Positions 11,640 through 24,800 of a DNA stretch of 64,000 nt are shown in pieces. Positions within the stretch are counted from its first letter, which is position 1; each line of letters opens with the position of its first letter. The notes under the pieces are model-generated. The model made no database searches. It saw only the letters and a program-made list of their open reading frames with translations, and had not been told where the DNA came from. The DNA is taken from NCBI GenBank assembly GCA_031841125.1, contig CM063108.1, forward strand, positions 73,504,344-73,568,343, given 5' to 3'. Source of the DNA: Acanthococcus lagerstroemiae (taxonomy: Eukaryota > Arthropoda > Insecta > Hemiptera > Eriococcidae). The translations under genes were made by a program, and so were the position numbers.

Positions 11640-12260
11640 AAACTAAAATTGGATTCGGATTCGAATCCACGAATCACTACTTTTTTTTTGGATTCGAATA
11701 TGATTTGAGAATGATGTACGTTTACTGTGATTCCAATCGGATTCGAATAATTGTAGTGGATTCGTGGATTCGAATCTACGAATCATCGAATCTAGGAATT
11801 ATGGAATCTTTTTTAGCTTTTACAAAATCAAAATAATCAAGAGAAACGATACCTATTTTACTCACTTAGCAATCGTTGACAATTTTTTTCTTAAGAAAAA
11901 CCAAATACTCCAAAAACTGGATCTTATTCGATGTAATCATAGTGAACGTACTTCCAGCAATGTAGTTTCCAAAGAAATTAAATCTAATGTTTCAACTGAG
12001 TAGGCCAGAAGGAATTTTGTAGCTTTTATTATGTTTTTTGAACTTTTTTTCGTAAAAAAAAAAAAAAGAGACCAAAACGGATGGCCATATTAGGTGACTT
12101 CAGCGCCTGATACGGCTAACAGAAAAATTCCGACAAATCCACGAAAAAGATTCGAATAAATTTTATGAATCCGGGTCGTCCACTGGATTTGAATCACTGA
12201 TACAAATCCAATTCCCAGAAGCGGATTCGAATCAATTTCTTTTTATTCGAATCTTTTCCA
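11640..12260. repeat. Degenerate GGATTCGAATC-rich region
   Basis: Two clusters (about 11640-11810 and 12140-12260) of a degenerate palindromic word related to GGATTCGAATCCACGAATC flank an AT-rich middle. Open frames through it (e.g. 11516-11836) are low complexity and not credible genes. Nothing else is recognisable up to 12787. Confidence 0.5.
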
Positions 12261-12787
12261 ACCTTGGACACAAACATACAAACTGTTATCAAAGCCGTTA
12301 TCCATAAAGTTTTTGAATGCCTCTGACTGGGATTGTGCAAATTGTAGAAGCGCTCTAGCGTCGAATAGGTTATAATGTAAACCATCACCACTCGAACTTT
12401 AATCCTCTGAGGTCTATTCCGAAATATTTTATTAAAAATAAAAATAGTATTATAGAGATGTATCTCGAGTTTATATTCCATCAAGTCAAAGCGGAGCAAG
12501 AGACTACTGAGAACAATCATGCTTATCGGGATACACCGATAAGTTCTTTATGATAGGTAATATTTATTACTATTGAAACAGGGCGTAACAATGAGCAAAA
12601 GCACCCTCAGTACTCCTACTAAGGACGTGAAATGTACAGGATAATTCAATCACTTCTCATTTTGGAGATAGAGAAGAACGGGTAATTCGATTTAATTTCC
12701 AAAGATTACAAAGCTTACACATTTATGAAAAATCAATTTCATGCTTCATTTTCTTTCTATTTTTCCAAGATACCTATAAGCAAATGA

Positions 12788-13080
12788 TCAAATCATAATA
12801 TAAAAGCCTGTTTTTATCTATAGGGGAATTTACATATAATTTCGTTTCATACATGAAAAGTTGTATTTTGATCGTCTTCCATTTTGTTTCTTCTTAGGTA
12901 CCAGTACCACAGTATTTCTAGATAATTTGTTGAAAATTGTTTTCATTTTTTTTTAACTTTTGATACATTTTATTAAGAAATTTCTTTCGGAGCACTCAGC
13001 AATTCATTTATTCTTTATGATAAAAATTCACATTTTGCAATATATTATACAACCGTCCGAAGGACGGTAGGGTCAGCTAG
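12788..13080 (+). mobile_element. Non-autonomous Helitron-like element
   Basis: The 3' end has the Helitron signature: a hairpin at 13052-13068 (ACCGTCCGAAGGACGGT), a short spacer, then CTAG immediately before a host T. The best 5' boundary is TC at 12788 after a host A, giving 293 bp with an A/T insertion junction and no duplication. The 3' end is convincing; the 5' boundary is inferred. No coding capacity. Confidence 0.6.
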
Positions 13081-13672
13081 TAATTTATAAAGTTTAACGT
13101 ATGTTTTGTAAAGTGAACATTTAAAATTTTCAAAATTCAGCATTTAAAATAGAGAAATCGTATGTTTTCGCACTATTGTTGATTACTTCAATGTGGCAGT
13201 GTTTAAGGACAAATTTACCCTGTATAAGACTAGTGTACATAGAGGAGATTTGATAAACATTTGGTGGCGCTATTTACATCACATCGACTACCTACAGTAA
13301 GCAGTTTATTGTCTTCCCTTTTTTGCCAGCTTGCCTCCCTCTCCCCTATGAGGCAATGTCGGGAACGCTCACTGGGTGGACGTCACTGTACATTTGCTTA
13401 TGGGAGAGTAATGATAAAAATTTTAACGTATATAAAACTTGGAAGTTTACACGAATTGAAGAAGATTTCAATCTCAATAAAACTTATTCTTATGATTTTG
13501 TATGTAAATGCCGACTTGATAAACTATTTGGAAAAGAATTGTCTGTTTGAAATCGTGTAAATATCACTATAACAGACAGCTTGCTACCCAGTGAGATATA
13601 ATCGCAGTTGACGACACTGGTTAATAGGAACCATTGTTGATCCTATAAGTGACTGAAGCAGTAGGGGTCAAG

Positions 13673-14373
13673 TGAGTATGCTAGTTCCATAGGTAGACTT
13701 CTCCGAATTTAGGGAAATTGAGTTAAGTATCGTTTCGGTTACTGTACAATACTGCCTATAACGTGACGTCATCGATTTTCAAAAAACAACAACAGAAGCG
13801 CTCCAGTATGCAAACGAAAATTGGTTTAGAATCATAGGTAGACTTATCCTATGGAGAAGTCTGGGTTTGACACGATTATTGTTTTGTTTACAAAACTGTG
13901 TTTTTGATAATGAATTATTGTCATCGTGTACTAATGTAAAACAATTAGTAGTCTTTTCTTTTCAATTATTGCTCAATTTTTTATAACTATATAGCAAAAA
14001 CTGAATCATGTTGCGTTTTCATTTTTTGTGTATTGATAATAAAAATGTCTCATTTTGAAAGGTGATAACAACTGATAATAAATTTCCATGTTATTCCTCT
14101 TTTGCAGCCTTTTATAGCAATAATAAACAAAAATTGATAAGCAATTTCAAAACATCGTGTCAAACCCAGACTTCTCCATCTTTGAACGCCTTTTGAACAC
14201 GAATCGGAGTACTTGAAAAAATTTTCGACCTATATCTTCAATGTGAGCACAAAAAGTGATCCATCGCACCTATATCCAACCATTAAGCCCAAACATTAGC
14301 TGAGAAACAGTTTTTTGCGTTTTCCGGAAAACTAGGTTTTTGGAGAAGTCTACCTATGGAACTAGCATACTCA
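13673..14373. mobile_element. 701-bp TIR element with an inner TIR element
   Basis: The 32-bp ends at 13673-13704 and 14342-14373 are exact inverted repeats (left end begins TGAGTATGCTAGTTCCATAG). Within, 13853-13876 and 14154-14177 are a second exact 24-bp inverted pair beginning GGAGAAGTCTGGGTTTGACA. Both pairs share GGAGAAGTCT, so the inner unit is probably a related MITE nested in the outer one. AT-rich inside, non-coding. Confidence 0.8.
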
Positions 14374-14599
14374 TAGTATATCATAGAAGTATACATTAAC
14401 TGGCACATATGCAAACAGTCGCCCAATAAAATATTCTGACAGGGGTTTTAGGAGTTATGGAAGTCATGAAAATGTCTTGAATTCAGTTTTGTATTTAATT
14501 TGCTTTTCCCCATGAATCATAAATTCTCTCCAAATTCTTCTGGAAAAAAGATAAAAAAACCACCAGAAATAGAGCGTAGGTTGTAGTCCAACGTGCCTA

Positions 14600-14800
14600 A
14601 TGGTGGATTTACATTCGAGTCGGTGACATGTCGCCAACAAACTTTTAAATAATATCGGCGACAACTACGGATTTACAATATTCCTTTCCAACTTCGTTGC
14701 AGATCTATCACAGGCATGTCGCGGACACCTCTTTTCCCCGAACCGACAACTTATTGTCGGTTGAGAAGGATGTCGCCCGACTTGAAAGTAAATCTACCAT
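14600..14800. mobile_element. 201-bp MITE
   Basis: The termini ATGGTGGATTTACATTC and its near-complement ending AAGTAAATCTACCAT are inverted. The subterminal GTCGG...GACAT motifs are also mirrored. No open frame. Confidence 0.7.
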
Positions 14801-14875
14801 AACTGTTCATTACACTACACAACAGCATAAAAAAAACAATGGGATGAGATTATATGATTTTCGCTACATGTAGTT

Positions 14876-15120
14876 TGAATGCTGAGTACGATGGAACCAA
14901 TCAGCAAAATCTGTTTTTTGACAATACGTGATTCGAAGTTTAAGACCTTAGAAACTTTATGACATAGCGTTTACTGATAAGCTTTTTCCAACGTGAGTAC
15001 ACATTTTTGAATCGGGGGCCCAATCTTGAAAAATTCTACTTTTTACGCTCTTTCGAACGATACTAATAACTCGTTTTGTTTACAAATGTCGGTTGGTACC
15101 TTTACGCCTAACAGTGTCCA
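14876..15120. mobile_element. MITE family M1, copy A
   Basis: About 245 bp with degenerate termini related to TGGACGCTGTTCAGCAAAAG, then a shared core: GATTCGAAGTT, GCGTTTACTGATAAGCTTTT, GGGGGCCCAAT and AATTCTACTTTTTACGCTCTTT. Three more copies lie at 30070-30314, 39008-39268 and 53053-53314. Confidence 0.75.
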
Positions 15121-17158
15121 GTGTTCTCAAGAACCTCTCATTCCTCATTTTATCAAAATTTTCACTTTGTATTCCTTTTTGTCGTTCACAAATAGCTACA
15201 CTGATAACCTTACTGAACACGCGTTGTTGTTCAATCGGTGGTCTCATCTTGATGATACTAAAATACGCATCTAAGATGGGAGCCCCACCCCCCCCCCCCC
15301 AAAAAAAAAAGAACTATAATCAAAAAATAAACATCGGCATTAAATTCCTCGGTGAAAATACAGCTATTGACCAATACTCCTAAATTCTCATGTCTCTGGT
15401 TTTTTTTTTAAATCTCAAATTGTTGTGCAGTGTTATTTATCTTCGAAAAATGATTCGTGACAAGTGACAACGTGTATTTGATATGCAAATACACGCATGG
15501 TAGTTACTGTGGCGACGTATTTCTTTTTACACTTCATTCCTACGATACATTCTTTATAATATTCTTTCATTTTCATTCTCTCGCTGAAAAAAAAAAGAAA
15601 AAAAAAAAATTTTATAGTGCATTATTTTCTTAAATTTATTATTTTGTCTTCTTCCTTTTTAAATGTGAACTCTTAAAATATTAGCGAAGGATGAAATTGA
15701 ATAACAAATATTGCCGAAACCTTAAAATGAGTTTTTGTTTTTGCAGTTTAAGACCTCGAATATGATTATTGTGAGTCCATGGAAAAGTCATGAAAAATTT
15801 ATGAATTCCACAAATTTTTACCTATTTGGTGGACACGGTGTCTGAGATCCTAGAAAAATGATGAGGTAGATTAAAAATCACTGTACTAAAAATCTGCCTC
15901 TCTATGTCGAAAGAAACGCCAAGTAGATTAGTTACTTAAAATCATAATTTTTTAAAGCAGATCTATTAGCTCAAGATTCACCCAAACTCAGAAACAGGCA
16001 GACTGCCTCTGATTCTCGCGAATTCCCTGGGAGAACTCCTTGATCTAAGAGATCCTATCAGTTTAAAGGCAGCTGGACAGAAAGTGAGGGGTTGGCCCCT
16101 TTTGAATGTTTAATGCGCCAAGATTTCCACGCTGTATTCACTTAATGTGAATTGGTAAAATTTAATTTTCAGCAAGTAGATAGGTACGTAGTTTGAAAAA
16201 CTTGAGAAACCAACTATATGCGTATTCAACTTCTGAAACCAGCCCGGATAAATTATACATTCTCCACAAAAAGCTTCCTCATGACTTCGCCTCCAAAATA
16301 GTATACATACGTGTGTAAGATCTCAAGACCGTCATAGAAATTAAATATCAATTCGAAAAAGAAACGCGAACAAGTTCAGTACACGTGTTTTAGAACCCTC
16401 TCGTTTACTGTTCGTTTTTCGTTAAACATGGAATGAGTGTAAAATACGGGAACACGTACCAAATAAAAATGTACCTACTAATTTTTTCAAGTAAAAGTCT
16501 TGCTTTAAAACTTAAGGATGTTGTTGGATCATAATAGGCATCCATTTTTTCATTTTCAGTATACGAAAAAATACTAATCTACAACAACAAAATGAGAGTG
16601 GTTTCTCAAATTCAGCGTTTTGTATTCGAATTAATCGAATAAGAACACGTTTATCATATTCTGCTCGAATCAAGTTACTGTAAGGCGAAGCCTTTTTACC
16701 CAGGCAAATGAATATTTTTCTTCATTTTCGAAGTATCGTTCACGAAATTTTGATAATGAGAGCGCGTAAGTGGCGGTACCTACTAAATAGTCGACGAGTA
16801 AATGTTGCGTTCAACTTCCAATTTTCACGTGTAGGTAACACTGTGCGGAAGTTGAAAAATCGAATTTGGGATCGAAGGGTGCATGCTGCATGGTCAGGGG
16901 GCGGGAAATGTAGGAGTAGGACTCAAATTGGTGGTCGTTGCTTAGGTTACGGTTACAGCATTCAGTTGTCATATTGAAGTTCGAAGGCTGACGGTAACGT
17001 TTATTTTTGCTCCTCGTCATCTCGCGAGTGCAAATTTGTTATAGCCTTCGAATATGGAGCTATATCGAGGTCGTGTGTTTGCGAAATTGGCCGTAATTCA
17101 GCCATGAAACTGCTGAGAAGAAACGACAATCTGCCAAAAGACGAAACGACATTAATCA
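15121..17158. other. Gene-poor upstream region of the GDPD gene
   Basis: It contains a poly-C/poly-A run at 15287-15310 and a 25-bp palindrome near 15471 (CGTGTATTTG...CAAATACACG). A GC-rich stretch near 16896 (GGGGGCGGGAAATG) could belong to the GDPD promoter. I see no supported gene. The 89-codon frame at 16708-16977 has no recognisable domain and probably lies in the promoter or 5' UTR. Confidence 0.4.
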
Positions 17159-17286
17159 ATGATCTCAGATATACCAACGATCCTCGGCCTATTCGGAGGT
17201 TACGTTTTAACCTCGATACTTCTATTCAAGTATCCGACCATTGTGCACAAGAAAAAAAATGTGGCTTTTATTGCCAGACACATTAG
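17104..17286 (+). promoter_or_regulatory. Overlapping upstream ORF at the GDPD start
   Basis: An ATG 55 nt upstream of the GDPD start opens a 60-residue frame that runs over the start codon in another phase and stops inside exon 1. If the transcript begins upstream of 17104, it would reduce initiation at 17159. The encoded peptide has no recognisable domain. The transcription start is unknown. Confidence 0.3.
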
Positions 17287-20200
17287 CCACCGCGGAGGTA
17301 AGTGATTTAATTTAGTCCAAAGTAAGCATCGTATTTTAGTTAGTTTGTTTTTGTAAGATTTTATTGCGTCAGTATAGTGATGAATCATGGCTTCCCCGCG
17401 ACGAGGCTGCATTGATGTTCGTGTGAATTCGCCAGTCGACCCTGTAGTAACTAAAAAAGTGATACTCGGGTTAATAGTGGACTTGTCGATAATTGAGAGA
17501 GCATTTATGTATGCGTTTTGTTACCGTGTATTATATGATCTTCATGGCTGGTGGGCGTGAGTGCATAAAGCCACGAAGAATGTGAAAATTCGGGAGGGGG
17601 GGGGGAAGAAAAAAGACAAAACGGCTGTTAGCAATTTTTATCGAGCTTCGTAAATAGACGAGGTTTTTGAACTTTGGTATTAGAAAGACGCGTATGATTG
17701 ACGTTGACTGAGTTTTTGATAATCTCGCGCCTCAGATGTCCGCTGATAATATTACGCGACCAATTGGTGGATTAATATTAGGAACATAAAGACGGATGGA
17801 AAGGCCGAGTGCGGATCGGCGGTGAAAACATCAGCAATCTGAGGTTTGCAGACGATACGACTCTGTGTGCGGGGACTGAAGAGGAAATGAAAGAGCTCCT
17901 GGAACGCGTGGAGAAGACCGACAACAAACTCGGATTGACGCTCAACAAGGGTAGATCGAAGATGATGGTAGTAGATATAGAGCAGGACGCCTTCCAGTAT
18001 CAAACGTACTCCAAGATTTTGATAAAGTAACCAAAGTTCACCACTTCGGTTTAGTGGTTGACAGCAATAGTAGCAGCTCTGCAGAAATACGAAGGAGAAT
18101 TATCTTTGCAAGGGAAGCAACTACAAAATTAACACGTGCATGGAAAGATCGAGCCATATCACGTAACACAAAGCTAGGTACGTCTGCTAAGAACTCTCCT
18201 TTTCCCCGTTCTCCTCTATGGCGCCGAAACATGGATGACCATAAAAGCTTCAAGATCGAAGGAGAATCGACGTCTTGGAAATGTGGGCCTACAGCAGGAT
18301 TCTCCGCATAACGTGGACAGCCAAACGTACAAATAAATCAATATTAAATGAGCTCCAGATCAGACAACGCTTGTCCTCTGAATGCTATACTAACGAATCC
18401 TCCGTTTCTTTATTATAAGGAGACCAGAGGACAACCTGGAAAAAATTGTGGTTTAGGGTAAAGTGAAAGGTACTCGATCTCGTAGCCGATCTCCGAAAAG
18501 TTGGTTGGAACAAGTGGAGGAAATATCGAATCGGAGTTTGGAACAGCTGATTTGGGAGGTCGAAGACCGTGTATGTGGAGGTTGGCGGAAAACGGTGTCA
18601 GGGATTCGTGATGGATCACCAAGTGCTCAGTCATGAGCAGTGGACAAATTAATTAATTAATAACAGACTCCTATTTCGTGATTTTATTGCAAACTGTTAA
18701 AGAGTCTCATTTAATTCTCAGGATCAGCAACTAATGTCCAACTACATACACTATAACGTTGTACTCTAAGTATAAGATGAAAGATATTAAAACATAATGA
18801 ATGTTTTTCTTTGATTACAGGAGCTGGAGAATATTATGAAAATACGATGACCGCATTCAAAAGGTAGAATAATCCACTTCTTATGTATTTTCATTCACAA
18901 TCCATTGAAATTACTTCTATTATGCCAATGGTACCAATTTTTACAATTTGCACGGGCCCTAAAAATTTTGAGTGGTCGGTAATACTTACGCTGTGACACA
19001 GGATTTCGGCGTATCGATTTCAGACTCATCCTGGAAAAGGAACCTAGTAAATACATTAATTTTAGGTCTTTTCCTAGCACATTGTTAAATATTTGAAAAT
19101 TTTTTAAATTTGATCGGGACTCCACCTCTGAAATTTTTCCTCATCACATATAAGTGACGCCAACTTTTTCCAAGTTTCTGAATAATACTGCCCCTCATAC
19201 TGTGGGGGCCTTGAAGCTTAACAAAAAGATTTATCTGTACAAGAATTTTTCATGAAACATTTCGTCGCTCTTAAACGACTTCAGTCATTGAAATGTCGAA
19301 CTTTTTCTTTAAATAAGAAAATATACCTAATTATTTCAGCTTAAATAGTACTTTTGGAGAAATTTTGAAATTGGACAGTTGGAGTATAAAGACCTCAATT
19401 TTGTAAAAATCCATTTAGCATAAAAATGTATAAAGATAAGTCAACTATTTTTTAGGTGTTATTGTCTTTCTGATTTCTGACCTGTACTTTATGGTCCTAA
19501 CTTATACCCGTACTTACCTACAGTTCCCTCTTAATTTTGGCCTGTAGAGCCAGTAATTATCAAAAGGCAATTTTGAATTGAAAACAGAGTATCAAAATTC
19601 TAATGTTAAAATTTCTGAATTAACACGAAAAACTTGATCTAGGAACACTCGTTTGGTTTTTGGATGCTTAATTTTTAGAGTTTCAGATTCAGCGTAAAAC
19701 ATCGCAGGTTGTTTACCGTTGAAAATAAGTTTTTTTTTTCGCAGTTCATTCAAAGTTATGTTTTTTTTTACTTCTCAATCAGACATTTTTCTAAAATATA
19801 ATTTGGAACCTGAAAGTGATATTTTAAAAATATTCACGGTTTTAATTGCTCGTATAGGATGTATTAAAAGATACCTAAATGTTTTCAAATAAACAATAAT
19901 TGCCAGCAAATAAATACCGTCGACTCTATGAAATATTTAGGAATAATAATTGATAAAAATCTAAATTGGGAACAACAAGGCAAATATTTAGCAAAAAACT
20001 ATTAAAGTCCATTTTTATTGCAATTCAATTCAGGAACATAATCTCCCAAGAAGTAAAGCGCATACTTTACATAGCAATAGTTCAATCAAAAATACAATAC
20101 GGAATCTCAAGCTGGGGGGCAGTCTATAAAACTAATTTAAAACCAGTTACAGTTAACCAAAAAAATTCTTGAAAATACTTTACAAAAAACCAAAAAGATT

Positions 20201-21825
20201 CAGTTCCGTACAACTTTTTGAGGAAACAAAGGCGCTAACTTTGGAAAAACTACATGAAACTTAAGTGCAATAAAATTCGTGAAAATACATAACTTACTAA
20301 CGAAATACAGCAAAACTAACACTAGACTGACGAGTAACATATTACCAAAATTTAAAAACTAACATCGGTGAAACAAAAAGCATTTACACTGGACTCAAAA
20401 ACTTTAACAAACTTGATCAGTAGAATAGGGAAAAAATAATACAAACTAACAACAGAACTTACATAACTTTGATACGAAATGCAGTTACTAATACAACTAC
20501 TAATTACAGAAACAAAAAACAGCGCAGCATACAGTCCGACTAATAACGACCGCAATATGTGTAATTATTGTAAAGAAGAAGTAGTGCACTGACTAAAGAA
20601 ATTGTAGGAAGAAAATGGAAGGGAAAAAAATGTAATTTAGTGCCGTTGCTAAACACGAGCCTAGCTCAGTTGGCAACGAAATACACCATTTTTCAATTTC
20701 AATTTGAGGTAATTATCTAATTTTCAACGAAAGTATTTTCTGAAAAATACTAATGTATTTACTCGTTGAGCTTATGCACTAGCGATACTGATTGTATTTG
20801 CCCTCAGTGGATTCCAGGGCCTGAGGTGCGGTGTCCTAAAGGTCAGTTTAGCTTGTGTGGATAGGCATGTACCCTAACTTTTTTTTCTACTAGTTATACT
20901 CGTGTTTTCGAAAAATCAGAAAAATTCGGATGTTACGCGCATGTGATAAGGAAAAACTTCGGGGCAGCTCCCTACAAGTTTTGAAATCTTGCTTTTTAGC
21001 ATGAAAAGCGGAGACAGATTTTTAGAGGTTTTCGTTAGTGAAGTCGATTTAATACTACCGGAGAGTTTGTTCTTTTTCTAGAGTGATCGACATCGGTACT
21101 GACATGCTTGAAATCGATTGCCAGATAACAAAAGATGGTAAAGTAGTTGTATCCCATGACAACAATCTGTTGAGATTAACTGGAGTGGACAAAGATATTT
21201 CAACGCTGCGTTACGAAGAGTTACCAATTTTAAAAGAAATCGTACCGATTGATTTTGAGCCAGGTATTCGATAGTATCAAATATAACTAAGTACCTATTA
21301 AGATTAATCTACAGCATCGCAAGGCCGTAAGTATGATTGCCAATGAATTTCAGAATTTTTAATTAGATTCGTGGAGCCAAAGAGATATGCTTCTAGTAGA
21401 AGACTGTAATTATAAGTAGGTATCATACTGCTGAAAGTGACCAGGAAGACGAGAAAATGCTGCCACAGCAGGAGTGTAGCAATTCTGATTAATTCTGGGG
21501 AAAAGAACTCGGTTTAGGTCAATTTTCGTGAACACCCCACGATGCATATGCGTCAAAACCAATTACTATGACCGAATTCGGTTGTAAAAATTCACCACCA
21601 TGCACTCACATATAGTTCATGAAAAGTAGTCCTATATATAGCAACGTACATGATTGTGTTTACTTCGCAATAGTTTTAAATGCTGATCTGCCTGACATTA
21701 GTCTCAAAATTAAAACGTGACCAAGGAGCCAAACCGTCTAGTGTATACTGAAAACCTCTCCCTTACCGCCTCCGAAAAGAAAATCGACACAGGCTGACAA
21801 ATACGCATGAGTTGAGCTGTGAAGT

Positions 21826-21858
<33 letters not shown>

Positions 21859-24800
21859 TATTTTCCTCCAACAGCCTTTCGGCCAATTACAGGAGGAGCA
21901 AGGCAGAGATACAATAAATTTATATGATAAATGAAACAAAAATAATACAAAATAATAAGAAGTAATGGGAAAGTAAAGTAATTAAAATATTTTAAAAGTA
22001 TATCGAAAATAAAAACATTAAAAAAAAGAGAGAAGAAAAAAAAAGTGCACGCAGGGTTACCATTTGCCCCCCCCCCCTCCTGTAAGGAGCTCGGAGCACG
22101 CGTCTGGTTATTTTAAAATTTTAAATTTGGAGCCGCTATGATTTTGGTTATTATATTTTTGAAATTATCACGTTTTAAGAAAAATATATCGACGTGGGTA
22201 TTTTTAGATACTATGTTATTATGCAGAAGTGCCGCCCTATTCATAGCGGACTCCCTGTGTCCATTTTTGTGGGCAGTTATTGTTTCGAATAGATCTTTTG
22301 ATCGCGCTTGGAACGAGGGTACCCGAAAGCAGATTTGTCGCAGTAGATTTTCATCGCATATTTTACTATGAACAATGTCATATAGCAGTAATTGGGAGGT
22401 TATTAGTCTGCGTTTTTCTAGGCTGATGACCCCGAAACCTGTTCTTAATTCTGTGTGGCTTACATCATTAGGGTAGTAAGAGAATAGTTTGAAGTATAAG
22501 TATTTCAGAAAACGGTTTTGGATTTTTTCTATCAATTTCACTCCCTTTTGCGTTGTTGGGTTCCAGAGTCCAGACTAATGACGCAAATTCTAAATGGGAT
22601 CTCACAAGTGAGAAATATAGTACTTTGAGCGTATCAACATCAATGTAATTTCGTCCACTTCTGATTATAAAACCCACCATTTTGTTTGATTTCAATGCGA
22701 TGTTAGATAAGTGGTCCTTATACGTAAGTTTTGCATCTAGAATCACCCCCCCCCAATCCCTTACCCTGTCAACTTCCCGTAACGTGGCTCCATCTATATG
22801 ATAGTAATGCTCGATTCTTTTTAGTATTCCTCTGAATGTAATTTTTTCGCATTTGCTCAGATTGAACGGTAGTCCGTTCTGTTGACTCCAAGTGGCTAGT
22901 CGATTTATATATCTTGTTGTAAGAGATCGCTGTCTCCGCAGCTGATTTTATTTGTCTGAAAATTTTGATGTCGTCTGCATAGAGTAGAAATTTTGAATCG
23001 CGGAGGACCGTTGCGGCATAATTATTGAATATCAAGAATACTAAGAGGCCCAAAATGGATCCTTGTGGTACCCCCGAGGTACAGTCAAAGTATTTAGACT
23101 CGGCTCCTCTGAACGAGATAAACTGTTTCCTATTTCCCAAATATACGAGTTGAAAAAGCTAATCAAATTTGTCGAAAAGCCAAGCTCCTGCATTCTTGTT
23201 ATGAGTATACGATGGTGTACTTTATCAAAGGCTTTACTGAAATCTGTATATATAACGTCTACATGTGTTCTTTCATCGAGGACTTTCAGGACGTATTGAG
23301 TAAATTGAATTAAGTTGGTCTGGACAGATCCGCCTTCCATAAAACCATGTTGAGAAGAAACTAAGTAGTTTTTTATCCTTGGATAAAGCTTATTATAAAC
23401 CACAGTTTCAAATATTTTAGCTGAGGCAGGTATAAGGGATATGGGCCGCCGGTAATTAGTTAAGTCTTTCCTGTTGTCATTTTTAGGCACTGGTATTACT
23501 TTAGATATTTTCCATGTTTCAGGGAATTGCAAGTTTAGAAGGGAGATATTGAAAATATGTGTCAACGGCGGAGCCAAGAGATCTTTACAAAAGCCTTAAA
23601 AATGTATGATGGGATACCGCCTGGTCCGCTTGATAGTTTAGGTTTTAGGGAACCTATGACACCTTTCACTTCGTCTCCAGTGATAGTTTTAATATGCACA
23701 GTATTTAGTGTTGAAATCGGAACGTATGTATACGTACACACTCGTATGTTTACGTACACACTCGTAATGTTGAAGTTTCTATGTAACAAAGTGTTTAAAG
23801 TTTTAGTATGTGAGTTTTATATATATATTCAGTTACGAATTATTAATTTCATTAGGTTATGGGTTCAGACGTTTCGTCTCGCGTTTAATATGCTCTGTAA
23901 GTCAGTAAAGTAGTCAGTTTTTCGTTTCGAGTCGTTATTTTGATGTGGAGTGTTGCTCAAGTTCATGGATAAGATGGAACTGGCAAAACATATCAAACCA
24001 CTCGCTGGTGAAGCAGACTGGCCTGTGTGGAAGCGGAAAATCAGAGATCTACTTGATTACCATGAAGAGCCGTAGATGCGATTGATGGCAAGTTATCAAA
24101 ACCTGATCCACTCGGAGAAATAAACGCTACGAAAGAAGAGAAGAAAGAGCACAAAGCAGCTTGTGACCTGTATCGTAAGGCCAATAGTTATGCCAAGTCT
24201 ATGATCACAAGTACTGTTTCAGATTCAGTCTACCAAAAGATTATGGATAAGACTACCGCTCAGGAAGCCTGGGAAGCTTTGAAAAGTCATTTCGAAGCTA
24301 CTTCACAGGATCAGCTTTTCAAGGTATGTGCAGATTTTTTTGCCTTCAGTTGGACATTGAGTGATGAGGTTTCAACCCATGTTGCGAAGCTTCGAACTCT
24401 ATGGAATGATTTGAATAATGGATTAAAAGCAAAGAACCAGAATCCCTTACCAGACCTAATTTTGGTCTGTAAGGTGATCCATATTCTTCCTAGCAACTTC
24501 GAGAACTTTAAATCCAGTTGGATGTTACTCTCAAAAGATGAAACGAGAACATTCGATGAGTTATGTTCGCAGCTCATAGTTTATGAAAGAACTCGCAACT
24601 CAAATCAGCAAAGTAGTAGTAGCAGTATAGATCAAGAAGCTCTTCTTACTAGATCGAATCAGAAGAAGAATAGTAGTTCTGCTAAACCAAAAAATCACTC
24701 AAGTTCAGAGTCCAAACCGAGTAATAATTGTAATTACTGTCACAAAGCTGGTCATTGGGTTTGTCAGTGTAGAAAGTGGATTGCTGATGGACGCCCAGCT

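Noticed and set aside
11516..11836. 106-codon frame after the satellite
   Set aside because: It consists largely of the degenerate GGATTCGAATC words.
20651..20680. tRNA-like A box (CTAGCTCAGTTGGCAAC)
   Set aside because: No B box (GGTTCGANNCC) follows at the required distance, so neither a tRNA nor a SINE can be supported.
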